Program-made: the position numbers and the translations under genes
Shown: in pieces, positions 30,278 to 38,725 of the stretch
How the letters are laid out: each line of letters begins with the position of its first letter
How positions within the stretch are numbered: the stretch's first letter is position 1
Source: Pilimelia terevasa
GTDB taxonomy: Bacteria > Actinomycetota > Actinomycetes > Mycobacteriales > Micromonosporaceae
DNA length: 64,000 bases
NCBI RefSeq assembly: GCF_014647915.1
Contig: NZ_BMQC01000012.1
Span: 33,584-97,583 of the forward strand
Direction: 5' to 3'
Notes under the pieces: generated by a model
Database searches by the model: none
The model's input: the letters and a program-made list of their open reading frames with translations, nothing else
What the model was told of the DNA's origin: nothing

Positions 30278-30898
30278 GCGCACGCCGACCGGCCGGAACT
30301 GGACGCTGATCCGCGGGCCGCACGGCCGCGCCGTCCTGGGTACCGCGTGGTCGAAGGTGCGCTGGCAACTGCCGCCCATCACCAGCAGGTCGCCGTGGCC
30401 GACCTCGAAGCGCAGCGGCCGGCCGCCGCCGCCGCGGCGGCGCAGCGCGAGCGTGCGGGGAGCGCCGAGCGAGACGATCGCCACCGTCGTGTCCGCGGTC
30501 GCGCCCCGCCCCACCCGGTCGCCGTGCCAGGCGACGCTGTCGCGGCCGTCGCGGTACAGGCACAGGCCGGCCGTCGCCAACGGCCCGCCCGGCTCCGCGC
30601 CGTACCGCGCGTCGAGCGACGCGCGGGCCGCCTCCAGCGCCGGGTCGGGCAGGGCCGCGCCGACGCCGTAGAAGGCGAGCAGCCGCGGGACGTCGACCAC
30701 CCGGTCGTACATCTGCCGCCGCTGCGCCCGCCAGGGCACGACCCGGTGCAGCCGGTCGAACAGGGCGTCCGCCCCCAGCATCCAGCCCGGCCGCAGGTCC
30801 AGCCACGCGCCCACACCCAGGGGGAGGCGCCGCACGGTGTCGCCCAGCGGCCCGGGCCGGACCTGCCCGCCGCCGCCCAGCAGTGAGGGCTGGAACAT
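30275..30898 (-). CDS. 2-oxoglutarate/Fe(II)-dependent dioxygenase, AlkB family
   Basis: This 207-residue protein starts at the first internal ATG, MFQPSLLG. The iron ligands His and Asp are in SVAWHGDRVG and the second His in RTFDHAVPRT, with the 2-oxoglutarate Arg region in GPRISVQFRPV. AlkB proteins remove alkyl lesions such as 1-methyladenine and 3-methylcytosine from DNA or RNA by oxidative demethylation. YDRVVDVPRLLAFYG corresponds to the nucleotide-recognition region. It follows the siderophore-type operon by 46 bases on the same strand and may be co-transcribed, though no functional link is obvious. Confidence 0.88.
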   Translation of the reverse strand: MFQPSLLGGGGQVRPGPLGDTVRRLPLGVGAWLDLRPGWMLGADALFDRLHRVVPWRAQRRQMYDRVVDVPRLLAFYGVGAALPDPALEAARASLDARYGAEPGGPLATAGLCLYRDGRDSVAWHGDRVGRGATADTTVAIVSLGAPRTLALRRRGGGGRPLRFEVGHGDLLVMGGSCQRTFDHAVPRTARPCGPRISVQFRPVGVR

Positions 30899-30944
30899 CA
30901 CCCGGCCACGGTACCGCATATTCGTACAGGCGTACGAACGGCCG

Positions 30945-32192
30945 CTAGAGGACCACCGTGTCCGGGTGCCGGTGGCGCAGGAAGTCGTGGTGGGAGATGT
31001 CCCACCCGTACGCCCCCGCGTCGCCGAACACCAGCACGTCACCCACCCGCACCCGGGCCACCGGCACGTCCCGCGCCAGCACGTCGCGGGGGGTACACAG
31101 CTCACCGGCGACCGTCACGGCCGCGTCGCGCACCTGCGGCCGCGGCCACGGGTACGGCCAGTGCGCCACCGGCAGCACCGCGAACGGGTGGCTGTACCCC
31201 CAGGCCGCCGGCAGCCGGAAGTGGTGGGTACCGCCGCGCAGCACCGCGAACCACCGCCCGTGCGTCCGCTTCACGTCCAGCACCTCGGCGGCGTACCAGC
31301 CGGCACCCGCCGCCAGGTACCGCCCCGGCTCCACCACCAGCTCCGCGCCGGCCGGCAGCGAAGCCGCCGCCGCGGCCAGCCCCGCCCCGAACACCGCCAG
31401 GTCGAACCGCGCCCCGCCCGCGTAGTCCACGCCGAGCCCGCCGCCGACGTTCAGGTACTCCAGCCGCAGCCCGTGCGCCCCCGCCAGCGCGCCCGCCCAC
31501 GCGGCCGTCGCCGTCACGTAGCCGGCGTGCGCGGCCGCGTCCAGGTTGTTCGACACCGCGTGCACGTGCAGCCCGTCCACCGCCAGCCCGGGCGCCGCGG
31601 CCGCCACCGCCAGCGCCGCGCCCACGTCCGCCTCGTCGAACCCGAACGGCGTCGCCGCCCCCGCCATCCGGTGGCTGCCGGCCGGCGCGGCCGCGGCCCG
31701 GTTCACCCGCAGCGCCACCGGCAGGCCCGGCCCGGCCCGGCCGGCCGTCAGCGCCGCCAGCCGCCGCAGCTCGTGCAGCCCCTCCACGTGCACGCGGGCG
31801 CCCGCCGCCGCGGCCGCCGCCAGCGCCGCGTCGGTCTTGGCCGGCCCGCCGAAGGCGATCCGCCCGGCCCCCACCTCCCGGGCCAGCGCCAGCTCCCCGG
31901 CCGAGGCCACCTCCAGGCCGTCGACCAGCGCCGCCAGCGCCGCCACCACCCGCCGGTCGCTGTTGGCCTTCACCGCGTACAGCAGCCGCACCCGCGGCGG
32001 CAGCACCGCCCGGACCCGGGCCACCGCCGCGGCCAGCGCCGCCCGCCGGTACACGTACGCGCACCGCGGCGCCGGCAGCGCCAGCACCGCCGCCGCCACC
32101 TCCGCCGGCACCCCGCCCACCCCCGGCCGGTCTCCCGCCGCCGCGCGGTCCGGTGCCGCGCCGCCCGGCCCGCCACCCGCCGCGGGGTTCAC
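30945..32192 (-). CDS. Type III PLP-dependent decarboxylase of a siderophore-type operon
   Basis: This 415-residue protein belongs to the alanine-racemase/diaminopimelate decarboxylase fold family. The PLP lysine is Lys75 in LLYAVKANSDRRVV. PLP-phosphate binding is at GGGLGVDYAGG and the substrate/PLP region at VVEPGRYLAAGAGW. The C-terminal GAYGWDISHHDFLRHRHPD supplies the dimer active site. It starts with GTG overlapping the stop of the upstream IucA/IucC gene (GTGA). By analogy with SbnH of staphyloferrin B it could decarboxylate a citryl-diamino acid intermediate or supply a diamine. Substrate is inferred from context only. Confidence 0.85.
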   Translation of the reverse strand: MNPAAGGGPGGAAPDRAAAGDRPGVGGVPAEVAAAVLALPAPRCAYVYRRAALAAAVARVRAVLPPRVRLLYAVKANSDRRVVAALAALVDGLEVASAGELALAREVGAGRIAFGGPAKTDAALAAAAAAGARVHVEGLHELRRLAALTAGRAGPGLPVALRVNRAAAAPAGSHRMAGAATPFGFDEADVGAALAVAAAAPGLAVDGLHVHAVSNNLDAAAHAGYVTATAAWAGALAGAHGLRLEYLNVGGGLGVDYAGGARFDLAVFGAGLAAAAASLPAGAELVVEPGRYLAAGAGWYAAEVLDVKRTHGRWFAVLRGGTHHFRLPAAWGYSHPFAVLPVAHWPYPWPRPQVRDAAVTVAGELCTPRDVLARDVPVARVRVGDVLVFGDAGAYGWDISHHDFLRHRHPDTVVL

Positions 32193-33766
32193 CGGCCGCT
32201 CCGGCACAGCGGATTGGACACCGGCACGTACAGATCGCCGCCACCGGCCAGCCGCATCCGCACCAGCGCCTTGTGCGGCACCGTCGGCGCCGTCCACGCC
32301 CCGTGGTCGGCCGTACCGCCGGCCAGCCCGTCGACGACCTCCCGCACCCGCGCCCACACCCCGTCCTCGGCCAGCCCGTACGCCCCGCACACCTGCCGCA
32401 CCAGCTCCGCCAGGTGCGCCTGGAACGCCGTGTAGCAGACCTTCGCCCGCAGCACCGCCACGTCGTCGGTCCCCACGACCGAGTCCGGGTGCAGCGCCAC
32501 CGACAGGCCCGCCGCCGCCAGCCGCGGCCGGTGCAGCCGCAGCCCCGCCAGATCCCGGAACACCATCCGGTGCGGGACGCCGTCCACGAACGTCGGCAGG
32601 CAGTTCTGCAGGTGCGCCTCCAGCCCCACCCCGTACGCCGTGGCCAGCCGCAGCACCGGGGCCAGCAGCAGCTCCGCGTACGCGGCCAGCCACGCCGCGG
32701 CCGCCGCGGGCCCGTCGGCCGCGCCGCCCCGCCGCGCGTACGCCGCCACCAGCCGCGCCGCGGCCGGCCGCCCCGCCGCGTCGGGGACCGCCAGCGCCGT
32801 CGCCGGCCACACCGCCTCGCCCGGCTCCAGCCGCCCCGCCAGCGGCTCCCGCAGGATCGCCGACGCCGCCCGCCCGTCGCCGACCCCCGGCGCGGCGGCC
32901 GCCGCCGGCTCCCGCAGCAGCAGCGCCCGCGCCCCCGCCGCGTCCCGGCCCAGCACCTCCTCCAGCAGCGCCGAGATCCCCGGGCCGTTCGCGGCGCTCG
33001 CGGGCGAGATCGTCCGCCGGGTCGAGGTGATCAGGACGTCCAGGGACAGCTTCAGGTAGGCCGGCGGCCCGTCGAGCAGCAGGGTGCGCACCGCCAGCGT
33101 CGCCGTCGCCCCGATCCGCCCGTCGAGCAGCCGCACCCCGTCGGGCCGGCAGCGGCGCAGCCGCTCCCACTGCCAGGCGTGCACCGGCTGGACGACGTGG
33201 CCCGGCGGCGCCGCCGGGACCTGCGGGCGGGTGGCCCGCAGCAGGGCACCCAGGTCGTCGCCGCGGTGCGCCGCCGCCGGGACGGCGACGAAGCCGACCG
33301 CCGTCCCCGGCCCCTCCAGGTCGTGGGCCAGGACGTCGGCCGCGGACCAGCCCAGCCGGGTCCGCCCGCAGGGGTGCAGGTTGTGCCCCTCGGTCGCCGA
33401 CCGCTCGGCGGCCGCCACCGCCGCGTCCGGCCCCGCCGCCGGCGGCGGCCCGCCCGGCGCCCGGGCGTAGGCGACGGCCTGGTTGACCACCGCGTCCTCC
33501 AGTTCGGCCGCGAGCCCCGCCGCGCCGGGCGGCAGCAGCGCCGCGAACGGCACGTCCGGCGCGTCGTCGAACGTGACGTGCCCGAAGCCCGACCACCGCC
33601 CCCGCGCCCCGTACCGCTCCCGCGCGTCGCCGACGTCCTCGCGCACCAGCGCGGCCAGCAGCCGCCGCCGGACCGTCGCCGCCGCCCGCGGCAGCGCCGC
33701 CGCGACCGCGTCCGCCAGCTCCGGCGCGGCGGCGTGCAGCCCCCCGCCGACCGTCGTGGTCACCAC
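32189..33766 (-). CDS. IucA/IucC family NRPS-independent siderophore synthetase (second)
   Basis: This 525-residue protein has an ATP-grasp-like NIS synthetase core: EGHNLHPCGRTRLGW (ATP loop), LKLSLDVLITSTRRTIS (carboxylate/ATP lysine and arginine), LEAHLQNCLPTFV and VFRDLAGLRLHRPRL, and a C-terminal FerF-like segment. NIS synthetases form amide bonds between a carboxylic acid such as citrate and an amine or alcohol. Start is GTG just after GGGAGG, overlapping the upstream synthetase gene. The motifs HNLHP and EAHLQN differ from the first synthetase (HPLHP, EAHGQN), so the two probably act on different acceptors. Confidence 0.9.
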   Translation of the reverse strand: MVTTTVGGGLHAAAPELADAVAAALPRAAATVRRRLLAALVREDVGDARERYGARGRWSGFGHVTFDDAPDVPFAALLPPGAAGLAAELEDAVVNQAVAYARAPGGPPPAAGPDAAVAAAERSATEGHNLHPCGRTRLGWSAADVLAHDLEGPGTAVGFVAVPAAAHRGDDLGALLRATRPQVPAAPPGHVVQPVHAWQWERLRRCRPDGVRLLDGRIGATATLAVRTLLLDGPPAYLKLSLDVLITSTRRTISPASAANGPGISALLEEVLGRDAAGARALLLREPAAAAAPGVGDGRAASAILREPLAGRLEPGEAVWPATALAVPDAAGRPAAARLVAAYARRGGAADGPAAAAAWLAAYAELLLAPVLRLATAYGVGLEAHLQNCLPTFVDGVPHRMVFRDLAGLRLHRPRLAAAGLSVALHPDSVVGTDDVAVLRAKVCYTAFQAHLAELVRQVCGAYGLAEDGVWARVREVVDGLAGGTADHGAWTAPTVPHKALVRMRLAGGGDLYVPVSNPLCRSGR

Positions 33767-35319
33767 GGCCCCTCCCATCCGTACGGCATCCGCGCCCACT
33801 GGTTGGCCAGCGGCGCGTCCGCCAGCCGCATCGCCGTCGTCGCCTTCACCGGCAGCGGCGCCGCCCGCCACGCCGCCTCGTCGGCGGCCGCGCCCGGCAC
33901 CCCGGCGAACGCCGCGGCCAGCGCCGCCGACACCGCCGCCCAGCAGCGCTGGGGCGCGGCGTACCGCCCGAGGACCGCCACCAGCTCGCCGACGACCACC
34001 CCCACGGCCGCCGCCAGCGTGGTGCGCAGCTCGTCGGCGTCCTCGCACCACAGGTCGCCGCGCAGCGGCGGCACCTCCAGGCCGGCCGCCCGCAGCCGCG
34101 CCGCCGACACCCGCACCCCGCCGAAGTCCCGGTAGTACACCCGCACCGGCCGCCCCCCGGCCAGCGCCACGAGCGTGTTCTGCCCGTGCGCCTCCAGCGC
34201 CACCCCGGCGTGCAGCAGCGCCACCAGCGGCGGCAGCAGCACCTCCAGCAGCGCGGCCAGGAACGCCACCGGGTCCCCGCCGTACCCCGCGGCCGCCGCC
34301 TGTACCGCCAGCGGCGGCCGCCCCGCCGCCCCGTCGGCGCACAGCGACCCCAGCGGCAGCACCACCTCGCCCGGCCGGCGGCGCGGCCCGACCCGCCGCA
34401 GGTAGGCCAGCGACGGCACCGGCGCCCCGTCGGCGCAGGCGGCGCCGCCGCCGACCTCCGCCAGTACCCGCAGGCCCGGCAGCCGCCCCGCCAGGCCGCC
34501 CAGCAGCGCCCCCAGCAGGGGGCCGTTGTGCAGCGCCGCCGCCGACACCCGCCGCACGGCACTGGTCATCTGCACGTCTAGCGCGAGCTTCAGGTGCGTA
34601 CCGTCGCCCGCCGCCACCGTCCGCAGCGACATCAGCGGCCGCGTCGCGGCCACCCGGCCCGTCGGCCGCAGCCAGGGGTACGCCCCGACCAGCGCCGCGG
34701 CCTGCCACGGGTGCAGCGGCAGCTCCGGCGGCGACCCGGTCGGACTCCACCAGCGGCCCGCCGGCACCGTCCACCAGCGCACCGGGACGACCGGCCGGTG
34801 CTCGGGGGCGTACGCCCGCACCTGGGCCCGGCTCATCCCGGTCCGCGTCCGGCAGCCGGGGTGCAGGGGGTGCCCGGCGACCGCCACCTGCTCACCCAGC
34901 ACCGCCGCCGCGTCCGCGGGCAGGGCGGCCAGCGCCGCCAGCGTCGGCGGCGGCGGCGCGTGGGCGTACGCGTCGGCGAGGTTCGCGGCGCTGTCGGCCA
35001 GCTCCGCGGCGAACCGCGCCCGCCGCTGTGGCGGCACCGGCAGCGCCGCCACCAGCGCCGCCGCGTCCTCGTACCGCCGCCCCCCGCAGTCCCGCACCGC
35101 CAGGCCCGGCCCGGCCCGCGCGAACGGCGCCAGCGCCGGACCGGCCAGCACCCGCCCGTCGGCCAGCCGCACCCGCGCCGCCGACCCCGCCACCTCGACA
35201 CCCGCCACACCCGGGCAGGGCTCGCGCAGCAGCGCCGACCACAGCCGCCCCAGCACCGCCGCCCGCGCCCGCGGCCCCTCCGGCGAACCGCCCGCGGCCG
35301 CCGCCCCGGCGGGCGCCAC
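33760..35319 (-). CDS. IucA/IucC family NRPS-independent siderophore synthetase (first)
   Basis: This 519-residue protein contains the family motifs AGHPLHPGCRTRTGM near residue 148, LKLALDVQMTSAVRRVS near 245, EAHGQNTLVAL and YYRDFGGVRVSAARL. It ends with LPVKATTAMRLADAPLANQWARMPYGW, the usual C-terminal domain. It starts with GTG directly after the SDR stop with no spacing and overlaps the next gene as GTGA. Together with the second synthetase it would join two acceptor molecules to a carboxylate core. Clade (A, B or C) was not assigned. Confidence 0.9.
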   Translation of the reverse strand: MAPAGAAAAGGSPEGPRARAAVLGRLWSALLREPCPGVAGVEVAGSAARVRLADGRVLAGPALAPFARAGPGLAVRDCGGRRYEDAAALVAALPVPPQRRARFAAELADSAANLADAYAHAPPPPTLAALAALPADAAAVLGEQVAVAGHPLHPGCRTRTGMSRAQVRAYAPEHRPVVPVRWWTVPAGRWWSPTGSPPELPLHPWQAAALVGAYPWLRPTGRVAATRPLMSLRTVAAGDGTHLKLALDVQMTSAVRRVSAAALHNGPLLGALLGGLAGRLPGLRVLAEVGGGAACADGAPVPSLAYLRRVGPRRRPGEVVLPLGSLCADGAAGRPPLAVQAAAAGYGGDPVAFLAALLEVLLPPLVALLHAGVALEAHGQNTLVALAGGRPVRVYYRDFGGVRVSAARLRAAGLEVPPLRGDLWCEDADELRTTLAAAVGVVVGELVAVLGRYAAPQRCWAAVSAALAAAFAGVPGAAADEAAWRAAPLPVKATTAMRLADAPLANQWARMPYGWEGPW

Positions 35320-36000
35320 TCAGCCGAGCCCGGGGCGGATCGTCACCTCGGTCAGGTGCGCCTCCACCGGCAGGTCCAGTGCCGTGCGCACCGCGGCCGC
35401 CACCGCGGCGGGCTGGATCCACCGGCCCGGGTCGTACTCCCGGCCCTCCTGGGCGTGCACCGCGGCCTGCATGGCGGTGGCGGTGCGCCCCGGGTACACG
35501 GTGGTGACCCGCACCCCGTGTGCCGCCTCCTCCGCGCGCAGCGCGTCGGCCAGCGCCCGCAGGCCGAACTTGCTCGCCGCGTAGGCGCTCCAGCCCGGCC
35601 CGGCGTGCAGCCCGGCGCCGGAGTTGAGGAACACCACGTGGCCACGGGCGGCGCGCAGGGCCGGCAGCGCGAGCCGGGTGAGGACGGCCGGGCCGGTGAG
35701 GTTGACGGCCAGGGTCCGCTCCCACACCGCGGCGTCGGCGTCGGCGACCGGCCCGAGCGCCACGACACCGGCGCAGTGCACGAGCACGTCCAGCCTCGGT
35801 GGCAGGCCGTCCGCGCTGAGCGTGCCGGGGTCGCCGAGGTCGGCCGGGAGGACCCGCGCCCCGGGCAGCCGCCCGGCCAGCTCGCGCAGCCGGTCGGGGT
35901 CCCGGCCGCCGAGGACCAGCCGGTCGCCGCGGGCGGCGAGATTCTCGGCGACGGCGGTGCCGATGCCGCCGGTGGCGCCCGTGATCAGGGTGGTCCGCAT
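35320..36000 (-). CDS. SDR family oxidoreductase, first gene of the siderophore-type operon
   Basis: This 226-residue classical short-chain dehydrogenase has TGATGGIG at the start for cofactor binding and GGRDPDRL after beta-2 (Arg suggests NADP preference). The catalytic set is Ser in FLNSGAG and Tyr-Lys in YAASKFG, with VYPGRTATAMQ downstream. It starts MRTTLITGA, and the gene runs directly into the first synthetase gene with no gap. A reductase or dehydrogenase step is not part of the known staphyloferrin or achromobactin pathways, so it may modify a precursor or may only be co-transcribed. Confidence 0.85.
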   Translation of the reverse strand: MRTTLITGATGGIGTAVAENLAARGDRLVLGGRDPDRLRELAGRLPGARVLPADLGDPGTLSADGLPPRLDVLVHCAGVVALGPVADADAAVWERTLAVNLTGPAVLTRLALPALRAARGHVVFLNSGAGLHAGPGWSAYAASKFGLRALADALRAEEAAHGVRVTTVYPGRTATAMQAAVHAQEGREYDPGRWIQPAAVAAAVRTALDLPVEAHLTEVTIRPGLG

Positions 36001-36026
36001 CCGCAGATCGTAGCGACCGGACTGTC

Positions 36027-36039
36027 GTCCTAGGACGCC
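36027..36039. repeat. 13-bp direct repeat, left copy (GTCCTAGGACGCC)
   Basis: GTCCTAGGAyGCC occurs here and again at 37836-37848 with one mismatch, in the same orientation on either side of the histidine kinase gene. The centre CCTAGG is a palindrome that should be uncommon in such G+C-rich DNA. The pair could be target-site or recombination footprints or just chance. Confidence 0.4.
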
Positions 36040-36186
36040 TGGCGCATGTGGCGCACGTCTCCCCGGAAGGGGTCAAGGTGAGGGACGACGCCCCGGCGTT
36101 ACCCCCCTTGTAGTCGCCCTTAAATACCTGTTTTGCCGTTTACGTGGGTCTACGGTTGAGTTGTCGCCATTGCCTGGGAGGTTGCG

Positions 36187-37734
36187 ATGCCCGATCTGTC
36201 GTCGAAGCTGCGCGGTGACCACGGGCAGCTCCCGGAGTTGCTGGACAGTCTCGGTTTGCCCGCGGTGGGCTGCGGACGGCACGGGCAGGCCTCGTGGGCG
36301 AACGCGCACGCCCGTCAGCTCTTCGACGTGCCTGGGCGGCCGAGGTCGGCTGACCTGATGCGGGGCTGGGGCGTCTGGCGCGACGCCGACGGTGAGCCGT
36401 TGACGGACGAGCAGATGCCGCTGGCGCGGGTGTTGGCCGGCGAGAGTGTCCAGGGCATGGAGGTGGTGATCAAACCACCTGGCGCGGCGGCGCGGTTCTT
36501 CCTCGCCAGTGGTCGGAGCCTGGGCGACAGCGATCCGGGCGGCGGCGAGGCGCTGGTGGTCTTCAACGAGGTCACCGCGAGGCGGCGGATGGACCAGATC
36601 AGCGCCTGCCAGCGGCGGGTCGGCGAGTTGCTGAGCGCTCGTGATCCGGTGGAGCAGATCCTGCCCGAGGTGCTGGACACCATCGGAACGGCGCTGGACT
36701 GGGCCGCCGGGGAGTTCTGGGTGGTGGACTTCGTGGGCAAGGTGCTGCGCCGGCAGGTCCTGTGGGACCCCCGCGGTCAGCTGCCGGCCGGCAGCAACGA
36801 ACAGCTACGCCGCGGTGAGGGGCTTCCCGGGCAGGCCTGGCAACGAATCAGTCCGGTGTGGGCCCATGACCTACGCACCCACGCCGGCAGCTCCACCCAG
36901 ACGGTGGACTGGGCGGGTCTGCAGGCGGGCCTGGCCGTCCCGGTGCCCAGCGGCAGCATCGTGATCGCGATCATCGTGCTCTACAGCGCCAGCCCCGAGG
37001 ACAGCGCGGACACCCGCGCGGCGCTGCTGCCCGCGCTGGCGGGCATGATCGGACAGATGCTGGAGCGGCGCCGCGCCGAACGCCTCGACACGGAGCTGGA
37101 CCAGAGCCGGGTCGAGTTCATCAACCTGATCGGGCACGAGGTACGAACCCCACTGACAGCCATCGAGTCGTGCACCGACCTGCTCGCCCAGGACCCGCGG
37201 CTGGCAGACGACCAGGATGAACTCCTGACCGTGATGCAGCGCAACACCAAGAACATGCACTCCATGATCGACAAGCTGCTGGACATGGCGGCCCTGCGCG
37301 CCGGGGACACCACCGTCGCCCGACTACCGGTGAACCTGACCGCGATCTGCCGCGACACGGCGCGATCGGCGCAGGCGGCGGGTCTCTCCGTGGACCTCAA
37401 CACCCCTGCCGACGACGTGATCCTCGACGGCGACGCCGCCCGCCTACGACAGGTCATCGACGAACTGGTGCACACCACCGCCGATACCGGTGGCGTCGGG
37501 CTGAACCTGCGGACCGACAGTCTGAGCACGGTGCTCACGGTGACCGCCGAGCGGGCGACCGGTGCGGCCCACGCCCCCGGCCCCGGCGTCCCGGGCACCG
37601 CCCTCGGGTTCACCCTCATCCGGGCCATCGTCGAAGCACACGACGGCGACGTGACCCTCAACGACAACACCGACCCCGTAACCACCTACACGATCCGACT
37701 CCCGACCCACCGGCCCGCCAGCGTCAGGCCCTGA
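36187..37734 (+). CDS. PAS-GAF histidine kinase with degenerate ATPase domain
   Basis: This 515-residue protein starts at ATG with GGGAGG upstream. A PAS-like sensor (about residues 20-130, GLPAVGCGRHGQASWANAHARQLF) is followed by a GAF domain (about 145-290, with GEGLPGQAWQRISPVWAHDL) and a HisKA helix pair with phospho-acceptor His317 in EFINLIGHEVRTPLTAI. The ATPase part is odd: the N-box asparagines are replaced (VIDELVHTTADTGG) and the DxGxG motif is missing, while the last glycine box (GTALGFTLIRAIVEAHDG) remains. No transmembrane segment and no adjacent response regulator were seen. It may be a non-catalytic sensor or need a partner kinase. Confidence 0.88.
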   Translation: MPDLSSKLRGDHGQLPELLDSLGLPAVGCGRHGQASWANAHARQLFDVPGRPRSADLMRGWGVWRDADGEPLTDEQMPLARVLAGESVQGMEVVIKPPGAAARFFLASGRSLGDSDPGGGEALVVFNEVTARRRMDQISACQRRVGELLSARDPVEQILPEVLDTIGTALDWAAGEFWVVDFVGKVLRRQVLWDPRGQLPAGSNEQLRRGEGLPGQAWQRISPVWAHDLRTHAGSSTQTVDWAGLQAGLAVPVPSGSIVIAIIVLYSASPEDSADTRAALLPALAGMIGQMLERRRAERLDTELDQSRVEFINLIGHEVRTPLTAIESCTDLLAQDPRLADDQDELLTVMQRNTKNMHSMIDKLLDMAALRAGDTTVARLPVNLTAICRDTARSAQAAGLSVDLNTPADDVILDGDAARLRQVIDELVHTTADTGGVGLNLRTDSLSTVLTVTAERATGAAHAPGPGVPGTALGFTLIRAIVEAHDGDVTLNDNTDPVTTYTIRLPTHRPASVRP

Positions 37735-38038
37735 GCGAACGGCGGCCGCCACGCCCCGTCCTCGCCCCCGGAACGAGCCGGTAGACACGACGACCCTCCC
37801 GACAACCACCTACAGGGCATCAAACTCGACCTATTGTCCTAGGATGCCCTACACGGTGTGCTCCGCACACCCGAAGAACCAACAAGGTGCTTCGCACCGA
37901 CCATCAGAAATTTGCGTAGCGGACCAGCGTCGCCGTCGAATCCGATCACGCGGGTACGGGCGCGTCGTCCGGCCTGTCGGTCCGGGGTGCTATGAAGCTG
38001 TCACCTGTTCTGACGTACGTACGAGATGAGGTTCCACG
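37735..38038. other. Intergenic region with two small hairpins and the second 13-bp repeat
   Basis: These 304 bases after the kinase gene hold no gene. They contain the second 13-bp repeat copy, then hairpin GGTGTGC-TCC-GCACACC at 37855-37871 and hairpin GGTGC-TTC-GCACC at 37886-37898, which may end the kinase transcript. GTACGTAC near 38016 is a short palindrome just before the next gene, whose own promoter probably lies in the A+T-richer stretch around 37985-38010 (GCTATGAAGC). Confidence 0.5.
37836..37848. repeat. 13-bp direct repeat, right copy (GTCCTAGGATGCC)
   Basis: This is the partner of the copy at 36027-36039, with one C/T difference. It lies 101 bases after the kinase stop codon. 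Confidence 0.4.
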
Positions 38039-38725
38039 ATGGCGACGCGCGTAGACGCCGGCCTGACCGCCGACGATCTGGACACCCTGCGGTCGGCCCT
38101 GGCGGCCGGGCGCCGGCCGAAGGTGATGTTCACCGAGGCCGCCGGGCAGATTGTCGGCCAGTTCGGCCAGGTCGCCGCGGTGGAGGAGGCCGACGGCGAG
38201 ACGACGGTGGTGGTCCGCTTCGGCCGCGACGAGCTGCCGTTCACCCCCGCCGACGTCGTGATCCCGCCGCGGGGCGCGGCCTCGGCGGCGAAGAAGGCCG
38301 CGGGCGCCCCGGTGACCGAGCAGGCGGCCCCGCCGGCGCCGTCGGGCCCGCCGCTGCTGCCGCCGGCGCCCCGGGCGGCCCCGCCAGCGCCGGCTGCCGG
38401 GCCGGAGGCGGCCGAGGTGCGGCCGCGGCGGCCGAAGGCGGCGAAGGTGAAGCCGGCGGCGGGTGTCACGGTGACGCTGTCGTATGTGGAGGGTGAGTGG
38501 TCGGTGGCGGCGGCGGCGGGTTCGCGGACGCTGGCCAGGCCGTGTGCGGTGCGGGCGGCGGAGGCGCTGCGGGTGGTGCGGCTGCTGGACGTGCCGGCGC
38601 TGTCGGAGGCGGTGGAGCAGATCGTCGCGGCGGAGCGGTCGCGGGCGCAGGAGCGGGCGGAGCGGCTGCGGGCGGAGTTGGCGGAGGTGGAGGCGCGGCT
38701 GGCGGAGTTGCCGGCGGGGGCGTGA
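38039..38725 (+). CDS. Protein of unknown function, DUF6319-like
   Basis: This 228-residue protein has an N-terminal module of about 80 residues (LDTLRSALAAGRRPKVMFTEAAGQIVGQFGQVAAVEEADGETTVVVRFGRDELPFTPADVVIPPRG) that resembles the beta-barrel-like start of DUF6319 proteins. An Ala/Pro-rich linker follows. The C-terminal part starts VTVTLSYVEGEWSVAAAAGSRTLARPCAV and ends in a helical coiled coil (AAERSRAQERAERLRAELAEVEARLAELPAG). Family assignment is from memory of similar proteins. The gene overlaps the acyltransferase gene by 4 bases. Third positions change from mixed C/G to G/T near 38,460, in mid-gene. Confidence 0.75.
   Translation: MATRVDAGLTADDLDTLRSALAAGRRPKVMFTEAAGQIVGQFGQVAAVEEADGETTVVVRFGRDELPFTPADVVIPPRGAASAAKKAAGAPVTEQAAPPAPSGPPLLPPAPRAAPPAPAAGPEAAEVRPRRPKAAKVKPAAGVTVTLSYVEGEWSVAAAAGSRTLARPCAVRAAEALRVVRLLDVPALSEAVEQIVAAERSRAQERAERLRAELAEVEARLAELPAGA

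Noticed and set aside
36001..36186. An IdeR/DmdR iron box upstream of the siderophore-type operon
   Set aside because: No TTAGGTTAGGCTAACC-like palindrome is visible. The only palindrome, GTCCTAGGAC, is too short and different.
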